64,000 bases of DNA from Chrysemys picta bellii (lineage: Eukaryota > Chordata > Testudines > Emydidae). Location: positions 62,001 through 126,000 of the forward strand of contig NC_088800.1 of NCBI RefSeq assembly GCF_011386835.1. The letters are read 5' to 3'. Positions 11,380 through 22,543 of the stretch are shown here, piece after piece. Under the pieces are notes generated by a model. The model did no database searches and was not told where the DNA came from. It saw nothing but the letters and a program-made list of their open reading frames with translations. How positions within the stretch are numbered: position 1 is the first letter of the stretch; each line of letters starts with the position of its first letter. A program made the translations under genes and the position numbers.

Positions 11380-13658
11380 TATTTACAAAGAGGCTACAAA
11401 ACATGTGAAAAAAGTTCTTAAACATGATTCAAACTTGGTTTCTCCCCATCCACATTGCGAGGCCAAAAAGAGAGTTAGAATGGTCTTTCGCTGGAAGTGA
11501 GTTCAAACAGACTTTAAACTAAGCGTGGGAACCCTGTTTAACAGGCCATTATATATAGGGCCTTCATCACACACACTAAACTGTTCTGGTTGGACTCTGA
11601 ACAAAACTAGTCAGCTGTGTTTATGTGCAGGAGACTGAGATGAAGGAAAAGGGGTAGAAGTTTAACGAAGACCCAAAACATATGCATGAAGAACAAATGA
11701 CCTTGCAGCTGCCAAGTATAGTCTCTCCCCACCCACCATTTGCTTCCTGTTGCTAATTACTAAAAACTGAAACCACGTCCCTCAGCCCTCACTGTACAGA
11801 ATACAGGAAACGCTCAACTCTAGCACGAAGTGCACCACAGCCATACAGCATAAAGAGCCACTCTCTACAGCGTGAAACTGGTTTTGAGGGTCAGTTCCAA
11901 AAGAGGCATTTCCTAACATATCCTCTGAATTTGTCCTATTAACATAGTTTAATTCTGTAGCTTTGAGACAGGTCACACAATGACTTGGATATCTGTCCCT
12001 TTCACTCAAGAGAGCAACATGTCCAAAACAGGCAGCTTTCAGCTAAAAGTCAACCTGATCCCAGGAGAATGGCAGAAGGAGAGAAACTGTCCAGGTGGAG
12101 GGGGGAAGAGGACTTTTCTAGTCCACTTTGATAAAGGTAACAACTTTGCACACTCCAATCTCTGCTAGTAAAAGTCAATCCACAGCATGTCCAGAGGACT
12201 AGGATGGCTTTGGAAAACCCCACACACATTTAGCATTGCAGGGCTTCAGCCACATACAGTGAATAGTAAGGAAACAGTTTCTCTTTCTTCTCTATGAAAA
12301 CAGACCTTGCTTTTGACTTCTCTAAAAACTTCCACATGCACTGTTGCCTGGAAAATGTCAGCCATGTACATAATGTACAAAATGTCATACAGTAGCCCAC
12401 CATCCAAGGAGAAACTAAGTGACTGTTACTCATGGCAATCATACAGTCAGTCCAAGATACACAAATTTACTAGTCAGTACTAGTCAGGTTAAAGATTTTC
12501 ACTATTTTCCTTCTATACTGTAGTCTAATATCTCAATTTCTAAAATTACTTCAAGTGCAGCTGGGAGGGGCCCTGAAGCTGAGTTAATGCCCAAAAAAGG
12601 CAATTTCACCCCAACTGCAGTAACCAGCCCAGCCTGGCACACGCTCCCAGCACACTAAAAGGAGCTCATTATTTCACACTGACTCAGCAAAAGGAAATGA
12701 TTCAACCCCAGATCAGTTCCTGAGAGTTTTTAACCATTTCAGGGCCCTCATTTCAATTAGTAATTTGTGCAATTATCAGCCATCTCCATTTCAAAAGTTT
12801 ACGTTTATATGGAACCACTGCTGAGCTCAACATAGGTCTTAGTCTCAAACCAAATTCCTGCCTAGATAAGTCAGTGATGGATTCTGAGATAAGCTGTATG
12901 AAACTCTCCTCCTCAAGTCACCAAAGAAAGAGAAATCTAGCATCTCCTTCCCCAGGGAGAACAGAAAAAGACAAGGTCAGTTTCTGACTCCAAACTACCC
13001 AAAGCAGGCACATCCCAACAAGAATCATGCCTCCTACCCCTTCCCCAGCTATGAAGATGAGCCACTTACTTATCTCCTTAACTTCCGCTTGTTATTATCT
13101 AGTGCTGAAAGCCTGCCAGATTCTTTACAGACAATTGGACAATCATCAGATTAGGGATAGGAAGCAAGAGAAGTAAGTAAGCAGGCAGCTTGTTGGTAGC
13201 TTATTTTGCATGATCTCTCCTTCCCCAAATCTCTCAATGAATTGGTTATTTGTTGGTCTCTAACATTTTATTTTTTATATTATAATATTAATTATATTTT
13301 ACATTAAAAACTGATATTAAGAGAATGCTAATATTGCAAAGTCAAGCACTTAAAAGTTAGGAAATGCCAAAATGAAGGCTACCTGTACAAACTTCATGTG
13401 ACTAATTATGATTCAAACTTTAATTACATGATCACATGCTATATTTTCCACAGGACCTTTGTCTCATTCAGTGCTCAGAATGGATATTGCTCAATGAAAG
13501 GATAGCTATTCAATATTTCTTTTTAATCCTTGTCATACAACATGTGACCACATACATTATTTACTGCCACCATGCAAACCCTGCTCTGAATATACAATCA
13601 TCCATTTCCTCATAGGTTTTCTATGGTGCTCTCATTATAGTACACATGAGGCACAGAG
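11380..13658. other. Intron, no feature recognised
   Basis: About 2.3 kb of moderately AT-rich intron with no recognisable gene, RNA or repeat family. Short open frames here have no protein-like character. Confidence 0.5.
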
Positions 13659-13694
13659 GTATGTCTACAATGCAGTTGGGAGTGAGCCTCCAAG

Positions 13695-14627
13695 CAATGT
13701 TCCCTCTATTTTTTTCCATCCATGTGCATAATGAATTTTGTTATGTGCACGAATATTAAGGTAATGTGCGGATGTGTGACACCAGTAGAAACAAAAAACC
13801 TAGATATAAAAATATTTTTTAAAAGTTACCATAGGGATAATTACTCCAGCCAGGACAGATTAGGCATTTTGGTCACAGAGGGTCCTGTGGCACCTTTAAG
13901 ACTAACAGAAGTATTGGGAGCATAAGCTTTCGTGGGTAAGAACTCAGTGAGGTTCTTACCCACGAAAGCTTATGCTCCCAATACTTCTGTTAGTCTTAAA
14001 GGTGCCACAGGACCCTCTGTGACTTTTTACAGATTCAGATTAACACGGCTACCCCTCTGATACTAGGCATTTTAGAATTCACTACTCAATTAATTAAATT
14101 TAAGCATGAGAGAGAAATAAAATTATGAAATGCATAGACCAATTAAAAAACTAAAACACCACCACTTTGAAAGAATGAAATTACTGAAAATATATGTGCA
14201 TTGCAGGAAGTACCAAGAAGTACCATCACCACAAGTATGTGTTGGGAGGTGAGCACGCGCTGAGGAAGTCTATTAGAGACTGTGCACTGTCTCTTTAAGG
14301 CACTCACGAGAAAGTTTAGACAGCAGCAGCTGCAGCTCTCCTGTTCCTGAACCCTGTCCCCCCTCCCCTGCTCTGCAGAGATGGGGTACATGGGCAGGGG
14401 GAGGCAGACACCCTGACATCAGTGCTCCCCCCCCTCCACCCCCCCACCACTCTGCACAGCAAGCAGGAGGGTCCCAGGAGCAGTTGGCTAGGGGCTCGAA
14501 ATCAGAGGGCATGAGCGACGCGGCTCCAGAGTAGTAAGGGGAGTGGCACCTTAACACATGCCACTGTGCATGGCACTTGATTCACTCCTGGGCGGCCACG
14601 CAACCACACAGCTTAGAGGGAACACAG
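13695..14627. mobile_element. hAT-like non-autonomous DNA transposon
   Basis: Inverted ends CAATGTTCCCTCTA and TAGAGGGAACACAG, flanked by the 8-bp duplication CCTCCAAG at 13687-13694 and 14628-14635. The right half has a GC-rich part shared in opposite orientation with 41280-41530. It is itself split by a foldback SINE. Confidence 0.85.
13871..14063 (-). mobile_element. Foldback SINE, copy A
   Basis: Read on the minus strand, it starts at 14063 with the family's 5' head (GTATCAGAGGGGTAGCCGTG). An arm follows and then its exact inverted copy: arms 13872-13943 and 13952-14023, 72 of 72 bases complementary, with an 8-base loop. A 10-bp target-site duplication, TAGGCATTTT, is at 13861-13870 and 14064-14073. 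The family's own 3' end is missing. Confidence 0.92.
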
Positions 14628-15049
14628 CCTCCAAGCCCAGGTAAAGAGACTTGAGCTACCAGAGCTCACACAAGAATGCTAAAAACAGCTGTGCAAACAC
14701 TACAGCACCAGGGGAGGGTCAGACCAACCACCTGAGCTCAGACCCAGGGAGTAGGATGGGTTTGAGTTCAAGTGGCTAGCCCAAGCCTCTGCCAATGTCA
14801 CAATGTCCACACAGCTATTTTTAGTGTGCTAGCATGAGCTCTTCTAGCACAAGTCTGTCTACCTGTGTTGGAAGGCTCGCTCCCAGCTGCAGTGTAGACA
14901 TAGCCAGAGAGATTAAGCCCCAAATTGTCAACTGCCCACTATATTTGGGCACCCAACCTGAGACCCCTCTAGAATCAGATTTTTTCAGAATACCGAGCAC
15001 TTTATATGCTCACAGTACAGTTCCCACTGATTTCACTTACAGTTGTGAG

Positions 15050-15292
15050 CAGGGCCGACAAGGGGGGGGGGGGGACTGGTACAAATTACCGGGGCCCGGC
15101 GGTCCGGAAGGGGGCCCAGGGCCCAGCTCCGCCCCCCCCCCCTTTCGTCAGCCCTGTTTAGCCGGTCCACCCTTGTTGGGGGGCCCGAAAAAATTCCAGG
15201 CCCGGCTTCCCCCTCCTCTCATCAGCCCTGTTTAGCTGGTCCGCCCGAAAAAAAATTTTCACTGGGGCCCGAACCTGCTCTCGGCAGCCCTG
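15050..15292. mobile_element. hAT-like MITE
   Basis: Ends CAGGGCCGAC and GGCAGCCCTG; 8-bp duplication GTTGTGAG at 15042-15049 and 15293-15300. Internal poly-G and poly-C runs and a short tandem duplication (GTCAGCCCTGTTTAG against ATCAGCCCTGTTTAG). Confidence 0.85.
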
Positions 15293-15843
15293 GTTGTGAG
15301 TGCTCAGCACTTTTGCAAATCAGACCACAGGTCTCTCAATTAGGGCAGCCAATAAATGAGGAACACATGTCAAAAGTTTGGTTTAAGAGACTTGCCCAGC
15401 ATCACAAAGGACCTTTGTGTTAGAGGCAGGGATATAAGCCAGTTCTTCAGCATGGCATTCAACTACCTTAACCAAGAGACCATTCTTTCTCTTCCTGCAG
15501 CTCCCTGCCTCATTCACTACACACCTTCCATCTTTTGGAACAAATGAACCGGGTTCCTACAGAAAACAATCTCTTTTCCTACAGAACCCTGAGTCACTGT
15601 CCATCCTGTGTACAGAATGAGGCAGAGGTCCTGTGAAAAAAAAAGAAAGTATGTGATCATGAAATTAAAGGCTGCATAATAATGCATACGCACAAGGAGG
15701 CCAAATTAAGGTTGCATTGGCAACCTTAATTATGATATTTTTTAGTTTTGATTGCTTGACTTTTCAACTTCAACTTTAATGTTCTTTTAATTAAATATAA
15801 TCATATAAAACATGTCAACAGGGAAATACTGTGTAGGAGTAGG

Positions 15844-15990
15844 TTTCAGAGTAGCAGCTGTGTTAGTCTGTATCCGCAAAAAGAACAGGAGTACTTGTGG
15901 CACCTTAGAGACTAACAAATTTATTTGAGCATAAGCTTTTGTGCTCAAATAAATTTGTTAGTCTCTCAGGTGCCACTCCTGTTCTTTCTT
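15844..15990 (+). mobile_element. Foldback SINE, copy B
   Basis: Plus-strand head TTTCAGAGTAGCAGCTGTG, then arms 15880-15930 and 15943-15987, which are inverted copies apart from a 6-base deletion and one mismatch, with a 12-base loop. A 14-bp target-site duplication (TGTGTAGGAGTAGG) is at 15830-15843 and 15991-16004. It belongs to a sister subfamily of copy A (AAATTTATTTGAGC version) but has the same foldback plan. Confidence 0.9.
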
Positions 15991-16019
15991 TGTGTAGGAG
16001 TAGGGAGGTTATATTACCT

Positions 16020-16530
16020 CTGTGGCATTGGTGCAACTGCTACTAGACTCTATGCTTCAAGAAGGATGTTGAAAAATTAAAGAAGATTCAGAGAAGAGCT
16101 AAAAGAATAATTTGTGATCCAGAAAATCTTCCATACAGTGAGAAAGACAATAGTTCAATCTATTTACCTTACTAAAGAGAGTGCTAAAAGGTGATTTGAT
16201 CGCAGTCTACATGTACTTCACAGGAAGAAGATATTTAATACTAGAGGGTTTTTTAATCTAGCGAAGGCAGAACAAGGTCCACTAATAAAATGCAAATTTA
16301 TAACAGTGAGGGTAATTAACCATTCTTACAATTTACCAAAGGATGTCCATCACTTGGGGGAATTTCAATCAAGACTGGATGTCTTTCTAAAAGTTCTTGT
16401 TCATCCATAAATTACTGGGCTTGTTGCAGGGGTTACTGAGTGAAAATTCCATTGCCTATGTTATATCAGAGGCCCAACTAGGTGATCATAATTGTCCCTC
16501 TTGGTCTTAAAAATCCATGAATCCATGAAA
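16020..16530 (+). mobile_element. Old CR1-like LINE 3' fragment
   Basis: Forward reading resembles the CR1 C-terminus in broken frames (a segment like EKLKKIQRRAKRIICDPENLPYSE near 16070-16140) and ends in a short ATCCATGA repeat near 16520, as CR1 tails do. Degraded. Confidence 0.65.
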
Positions 16531-16983
16531 ATTGCAGGTTTTGAGAAGTTATAAATCCAGTGATTTTGGGTCTGTGTATTTGCTGCACACTGAAGGACCT
16601 CACTTCTGAAAATTACCCAAAAGCCTCTGTGTGCTCTCAACAAAAGTGCTGCACACTATAGAATTGGTGCTCCAAGAGTCCCAAAATGCATTAGTACAAC
16701 CTCTGTTGTATGCACTGAACTGAAGCAATAACAAGAGATGCAATGATCCATTGCACGCAATCAGTATGTCTGCAGCAGTTTCCTGGGTTTATGGTGACAT
16801 CCAGCTTGTGGTTGCAAAACTATTTTTCTTTAGTGTAGACAAAACCTAAGTGTCAAAATATGATCATCCCCACAGAAGGCCTGACAATTGCTCCACTGAC
16901 ATCAGCACTATTTCTGCCATAATCACACAACAGAATATGCTGGACTATAAAAATTCTGCAGAGACCTGTTTAATAGCACTCAC

Positions 16984-17147
16984 CTGTGCTTTCTCCCTCT
17001 TGGCTCGGATCAATGTGTCCTGGTAGTGCTGTGCTACCTTTGGGGTTACCCCCTCCAGTTTTGCTGCAGGGATCTGTAAGGCTTGAAGGGTCTTTCTGGT
17101 GTCTCCCTCGTCCAGAGCTTCATTAATAAGCCCAATTGCTAAAATCC
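16984..17147 (-). CDS. IQGAP1: IQGAP1 exon: IQGAP repeat
   Basis: 164 bp (completes an Arg codon, then about residues 541-594). The translation runs ILAIGLINEALDEGD to RAKREKAQ. It carries the repeat core and a QALQIPAAKLEGV segment typical of IQGAP1. The turtle reads TPKVAQHYQDTL at the position where mammals have LAEVAQHYQDTL. Acceptor TTCTAG, donor CAG/GTGAGT. Confidence 0.96.
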
Positions 17148-17889
17148 CTAGAAAAGAAAGAATGTAAGGGACAGTTTCTGGTCAGCAGAAGCTCACAAGC
17201 AATGTTTTATCATCGCTGAATGGCTAGAGTCCTTATTAAAACTGGTGTCAGCTGAGAATTATAATGACATTTTCAACATAAACTCATCTTTTCTGGTGAA
17301 GACACCTATCTAATTTAGTCACATGTACAGTATCCATTCAGTGCTCTGGGCACAGTACAAAAACCAAACTGCTCAATGGCTCAAGGAAACTATAAGGAGA
17401 GACATAAAGAGCCCTATGGCATCCAGCATGAGCCCCCTCACCTCAGATGATCACCACACTTTCCCCGGGTCCTCTCAACACCCAGGAGCAGAGCCACTGC
17501 AAAACCAATTCCATCTACTCTTACTATAGACTGCAAACATGTCGATACCACCTTCAACAGTGTCAAAGGCAGCTGACAGATCCAATTAAATCAGTATGAA
17601 TACTTCATTTGTGTGATGGTTTAAAAACAAACAAAACCCCCAAACTTTCTACATCCAAAAAAATTAGGACAGTTTTGCACGTTTAATTAAATAAATAAAT
17701 AAAAAGGCTGTATCTCAAACTAAAAGTTTCCAGGTTTAATCCTCTCTACGGAGGAATCTCCAGGCTAATTTGGGGGAAATGTGCGTGGGCTAGCCAGAAT
17801 GCGCAGGCTAATGCCCCTCAATTCCTTCTCTACCACAGAGTCAGAGACGAGAAATCTGAAGGACAGGGGAGGAGGGTGGACACATTTCA
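17148..17889. other. Intron, no feature recognised
   Basis: Intron between an IQGAP-repeat exon and a DIRS element. No gene seen. A short (AAAT)n-like run lies at about 17690. Confidence 0.45.
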
Positions 17890-17982
17890 AAGAACCACAA
17901 GGTAACTACTACTACTTCATTGAATAGCATCCCTATGGGTGCTCCACAACCCAACCTCCTCCTCTCTACTTCGGAGTTCTTG

Positions 17983-18690
17983 TCACTGACGGTGACTCCC
18001 GAGCAGTACCCCTTCTGGAGGGCTGGGACTTTGGAGTCGGAGGGACCATGGAGCCAAGGCATTGGAGACAGAGTCCCCAGTGATCGCAAAGCATTTGGCG
18101 AAAGTGTGAACTGATGCCCATGTCACTGCTCTACAGATTTCTGAAATAAGGACATTCCTGAAGAAGGTGACAGAAGAAGAGATCAACCTTGTGGTTGTGT
18201 ACGAATAGAGTCTGGAGGAGTCATGTTTCGAACTTGGTAACAATGTCTGATACAATTCGAGAGCCTTTCGGCAGATATTGCTGAGCCCTTGGATCTTTCC
18301 GCAATGGAGAAGAAAATCCTAGGGAACTTCCTGAAGGCCTTTGTCCTGTCCAGGCAGAAGGCCAGAGTTCTCCTGACATCTAGGGTATGTAATATAGCCT
18401 CACTGTTGTTTTGGTGAGGCTTGGAGTAGAAGATTGGAAGGTGAATCAATTGATTCATGTAAAATGGAGAGGTTACATTGGGGATGAATTTTGGATGCGG
18501 CCTGAGCATAATCTTGTCCAGAAAAAATACTGTGGAAGGGGGATGCGCCATCAGAACCACCATCTCTCCTGGGCAAGGTAATTGCTATCAGGAAGGTCAT
18601 TTTCATTGATAGGTATGTCAGCAAACAGGTTTCCATGGCTTCAAAGGTGGGCCTAGTCAGTCCTTTCAGTACCAGGTTTAGGTCCCACAT
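17983..18690 (-). pseudogene. DIRS tyrosine recombinase remnant
   Basis: Two overlapping broken frames. 18183-18563 contains LDVRRTLAFCLDRTKAFRK and a following IAERSKGSAISAERLSN segment. 17983-18255 contains EICRAVTWASVHTFAKCF, which matches the C-terminal signature of DIRS recombinases, where HTF.KHY is usual. The Cys-Phe found here in place of His-Tyr would remove what I take to be the catalytic tyrosine. Inactive. Confidence 0.7.
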
Positions 18691-19425
18691 GGAGGTAGAA
18701 AGTCAAAGTTGAGGGAAGAGGCTTACTATATCCTTGAGGAACCTTTTAGTAGTTGGGTGTGACAGCACTGAATATCTTTCTACAGTTTGGTGGAAAGCTG
18801 TTATAGCCACTAGGTGAGCCCTAAGAGAGCTTAGAGATTGTCCCAACTGTTTTAGGGTCAAAGCATAATCTAGGATATGCGGAAGAGTCGCAGATGTTGG
18901 AGAGATTTGTTGCGATGTGCATCAAATCTGAAACCTGGACCATTTCTGCAGGTAAGTATGTCGTGTCAAGGACTTCCTACTGTGAAGTATTACCTCCGAT
19001 ACCTCCCTTGAACAGGAGCTTTCTAGGTGTTGGAACCAAGCAGGAGCCATGTCTTGAGGTGGAGAATCCCCAAGTTGGGATGTAGGGTATGTCCTCTGTT
19101 CTGCAAGAGGAGGTACGGGATGGCCGGGAGAGGGATTGGCTGGCACGATGCGAGCTGTGCCAAGTAAGGTTACCAGGTCTGTTCAACCAAGTAGGAGCAA
19201 TCCAAAGGACGTGAGCTCTAGCCCTTTTTATTTTCAGCATGATCTTTGACAGTAGGAGAAACAGAGGAAAACTGTAGAGAATGTCCTGGTCCCAGCGGAG
19301 GTGGAGAGCATCACCCAGGGAGTGTTGTCCCATTCCTGCTCTAGAACAGTAGCATGAACATTTCTTGTTCAGTGAGTGGCGAAGAGCCCTGTGGATGGTG
19401 CCCCCCCCATCGTCTTAATAGATTG

Positions 19426-20145
19426 TTAAGCACAGTCAGGTGTATCTCTCACTCGTGGTCTTGTGGGAATTTGCGAGTTTTTTGTGCCCGGTAGATAAGC
19501 CACAGACAGTATAACATTGTGGGAGATGTACCAATTCCATAGCCTCATCACTTCTGCACATAGGAAGGGTAACCTGGCTTCCCACTGCCGATTGATGTAA
19601 TACATACAGGCTATGTTGTCTGTTAGGATTTTTGTGTGTGATCCTATGATCAGAGGGAGGAAAGGGGCGCAGATATTCATGACCATTCTTAGCTTAAGGA
19701 GATTGACATGAAGGGGTATCTCTGTGGGCCACCATTTGCCTTGTATACCTCTACCCTGATATAATGCGACCCGATATAACACAAATTCGGATATAAGGCA
19801 GTAAAGCAGCACTCAGGGGGAATCAAAGCAAGTTAGATATAACGCGGTTTCATGTATAACGCGGTAAGATTTTTTGGCTCCCAAGGACAACGTTCTATTG
19901 GGGTAGAGGTGTATCGTGAGGCTGTTTACAGGTGCACCCCACCCTATGAGTGAAGCATCGGTGGTGAGGAGCAACGATGGTGATGTTTGCGAGAAGGGGA
20001 TCCCTTTGCAAACATTGGCTGGGTCTTTCCACCAGTCTGAAGAGTTTTTGATCCTGGTAGGTGGTGACAGGGATTTGTCCAGCCTGTTCTTGTTTGTAAA
20101 CCGAGCTGAACCACATTTGGAGGCATCATATGTGAAGCCTGGCAT
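19426..20145 (-). pseudogene. DIRS RNase H remnant, split by an inserted element
   Basis: Recognisable DIRS RNase H wording: LLLTTDASLIGWGAPVNSL before the insertion, and WWPTEIPLHVNLLKLR, ILTDNIACMYYINRQ and SVAYLPGTKN after it. The TDAS, the LH.N.LELR-like and the TDN motifs carry the acidic residues of the RNase H fold. The element at 19746-19911 cuts the frame just after the first part. Confidence 0.8.
19746..19911. mobile_element. TA-flanked MITE (Tc1/mariner or pogo type)
   Basis: 166 bp with inverted ends TACCTCTACCC and GGGTAGAGGTG, flanked by TA on both sides (19744-19745, 19912-19913). Internal ATAACGCGGT repeats. It lies inside the DIRS RNase H region. Removing it and one TA brings the two RNase H parts into the same frame. 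Confidence 0.82.
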
Positions 20146-20840
20146 GTGGTATTAGCACTGTGCCGGCTGCCATATGACCCAAGAATTGGAGGCAGAGCCT
20201 GACTGGTATTTGTGGGCTGTTTTGAATGGTGCTTATTAGTGTGACTAAGGATAGGAACCTATGTTGAGGTAAGAGGGCTTTGACCTGTAACGAATCAAGG
20301 TCAGCCCCTATGAATTCCAGGTGTTGCACTGGAGTGAGGGCTCACTTCTGGATGTTCATCTGTAGACCCAGTTCTGTAAACAAGTGAATTGTAGCTTCAG
20401 TGACTTGGTGAGCCTTTCAGAGAGATCGGGCTTTGAGGAGGCAATCATCCAAGTACAGGTAGATCGTTGAGAATGTAAATGAGCGGCCACCACTGACAGA
20501 ACCTTGGGAAAAAAAATCTCAGGATTGATGATAGCCCAAAGGGGAGCACTCTGTATTGGTAGTGGTCATGTCCCAGACTGAATCTGAGAAATCATCTGTG
20601 AGCCGGTAAGACTGAGATATGAAAACAGGCGTCCTAGAGGTTGAGGGCTGAAAACCAATCTCCCTGTTCCAATGTTGGAATGATCGTTGATGAGGTGACC
20701 ATCTTGAATTTTTGAGTCTTGAACAAACTTGTTGAGATATCTGAGATCTGCTATGGGTCTCCAACCTCCCTTCCTTTTGGGTATTAGGAAATAATAGATG
20801 CCTCGTAGATGTTGAAGTACTGGTTCTATGGCTCCTAACT
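20130..20840 (-). pseudogene. DIRS reverse transcriptase remnant
   Basis: Motifs in order on the minus strand: YYFLIPKRKGGWRPIADLRYLN near 20790-20735 (fingers), YRVLPFGL near 20535 in another frame, the catalytic YLDD at 20455-20444, then EFIGADLDSLQVKALLPQHR near 20315. At least two frameshifts and several stops. The YLDD box itself is intact. Confidence 0.8.
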
Positions 20841-21260
20841 GGAAGAGGTGATCTATCTCTAATCCTAGTAAACTCTCATGAGAAGGGTCCCTGAAGAGGG
20901 ATGGGGAAGAGTGTTGTGGCGAGGGTAGGGAGGTAAAAAGGATGGAGCTTCCAGTTCAAACAATCTCTAGGACCCATCGGTCCCATGTTATGCATTCCCC
21001 GGCACTGCAAAACACTGCCAATTGGTGGCCAAATAGGTGTGGAACGATGGACAGCTGTGTCAATCAGGGAAAGTGGTCTAATAGTGCCTCAACCTACCCA
21101 TCAAAATTAGAGGGCTCAGACAAAGATTGTGGGTCACATGGCTTGCATTTAGGGAATTCCCCTTTCCTTCTTTGTGGTTCGTAGTGGTGATGAGGTTGGT
21201 ACTGAGGCATATGTGGTCTATGTTGGTTTGGGGACTAAATCATTTCTTGTGTCCCAGTGT

Positions 21261-22543
21261 CTAGATACCCAGTGACGGGAGGGTAGCCTTGGAGACCTTC
21301 AGGGTGTGAAGGGAGGCATTAGTCTTCTTCCTGAAGAGCTTCGTGCCCGCAAATGGAAGGTCCTTAACCGTGAACTGCACCTCTTTCAGGAAGCCCAAAA
21401 AACAGAGCCATGACACTCGTTGCATCACCATAGTCGTGGGGATGGACCAAACCACCATATCGGCCACGTCAAGGGCAAATTGCAGCAATGTCTTTCCCAG
21501 CTGAATAATGGCCTTAAATGAGACACAATGTGCTTCTGGCATTTTTTTCAATAAAATTTTGAGTAATTTATATAATTATATTTTGCCGTGAGGGCCTGAT
21601 AGATGCTGAAATGGAATTGTAGAGCGCTGAAGAGTATACTTTTCTGCCCAAAAGGTCTAGGCACTTCCAATCCCTATCTTAGGGAGTAGCCCTTGACTGG
21701 TGTTGTCGGCTGTGGCTCAGCCGACAACACCAGTCAAGGGTTGGCCATGTCCACCACGATGGAGTTGGGTGGCGGGAGGGAAAGAAGGAAATCAGATTCC
21801 TTGACGGGGACATAGCATTATTTGTTCACTCGCTTGCAGGCTGGCGCCAGTGATGCTGGGTTTACCACACTGACTTTGCCAGGTCTAAAATGGCCTTATT
21901 AATCATGAGAGCGATCTTTGGAGAGGATGAAGAGTGGATGATGTCAAGAAGTTGATGGTGGGTATCCCTGACTTCCTCCAGTTCCTGGAAGCGACAGAAG
22001 TCATCTCCCAAAGATGGTGGAGGAGGCATGACCGCTTCATCCAAAAAGGAGGGTATAATCCTCGGTGTAACTTTCTCTTCAGTACCGGCTTTCTGTTCCT
22101 CCCTGAATTAAGGCAGTTCTGAAAACTTAGATGCTGCGACTGAGGGGATGTGCCTCGAGGGTTCCCAGGGGAGGCTCGAAGCATGAGAGGCTTGCTGATA
22201 GTGTGCTGCCCAAAGGTCCTAACATGGTCATTGGGGTGGTGGGTGCCCATGCGTGGCTGGACCAAGATGGTGGTGGTGGTGCCATCTATGGGTGTATCTT
22301 TGGGCTCAGTTGATAATAAGCACCATATAGCGCTTGTGAGGAGTACCGTGATACTAATTCCTCTGGCTCACTGTCTGAACCCTCGCTAGAGAGCAGAGGG
22401 GCATGGCATGGCAGCGGAGATACTTCCTGTGCTTGGTAGAGGCTCAGTGCAGAGGTCCTGGTACCAAGAGGTGGGGACTCCAGTGCATCCAACATGCGGA
22501 GGTCTCTGGAGTGGCGGGATTCCACAGGTACCAACAGTCCCAA
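21261..22543 (-). pseudogene. DIRS gag-like region, broken
   Basis: Minus-strand frames such as 22286-22543 (acidic and serine-rich: LLSSEGSDSEPEELVSRYSS) and 21862-22044 (DDFCRFQELEEVRDTHHQLL and onward) match the gag-like product of another DIRS copy at 35497-35997. Several frame breaks. A 23-bp perfect inverted duplication lies at 21690-21740. Confidence 0.65.
21690..21740. repeat. Perfect 23-bp inverted repeat, 5-bp loop
   Basis: Arms 21690-21712 and 21718-21740 are exactly complementary (CCCTTGACTGGTGTTGTCGG plus three more bases). It lies inside the DIRS gag-like region and destroys its frame. It looks like a local snap-back duplication. Confidence 0.9.

Larger units (their letters stand above)
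13659..14905. mobile_element. Outer hairpin MITE, interrupted by nested insertions
   Basis: The left end GGTATGTCTACAATGCAGTT and right end GCTGCAGTGTAGACATAGCC are inverted repeats, of the same terminal type as 1704-1975. Next to them GGGAGTGAGC on the left faces GCTCGCTCCC on the right. A hAT element (13695-14627) sits inside, and a foldback SINE sits inside that. Confidence 0.75.

Noticed and set aside
13863..14030. Bacterial-type terminator, CRISPR repeat or assembly artefact
   Set aside because: The perfect hairpin recurs in three other places with different loops and different target-site duplications, in clearly vertebrate sequence.
15706..15735. 11-bp inverted repeat ATTAAGGTTGC/GCAACCTTAAT
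   Set aside because: Too short to mean more than chance in 64 kb; no duplication or further copy.
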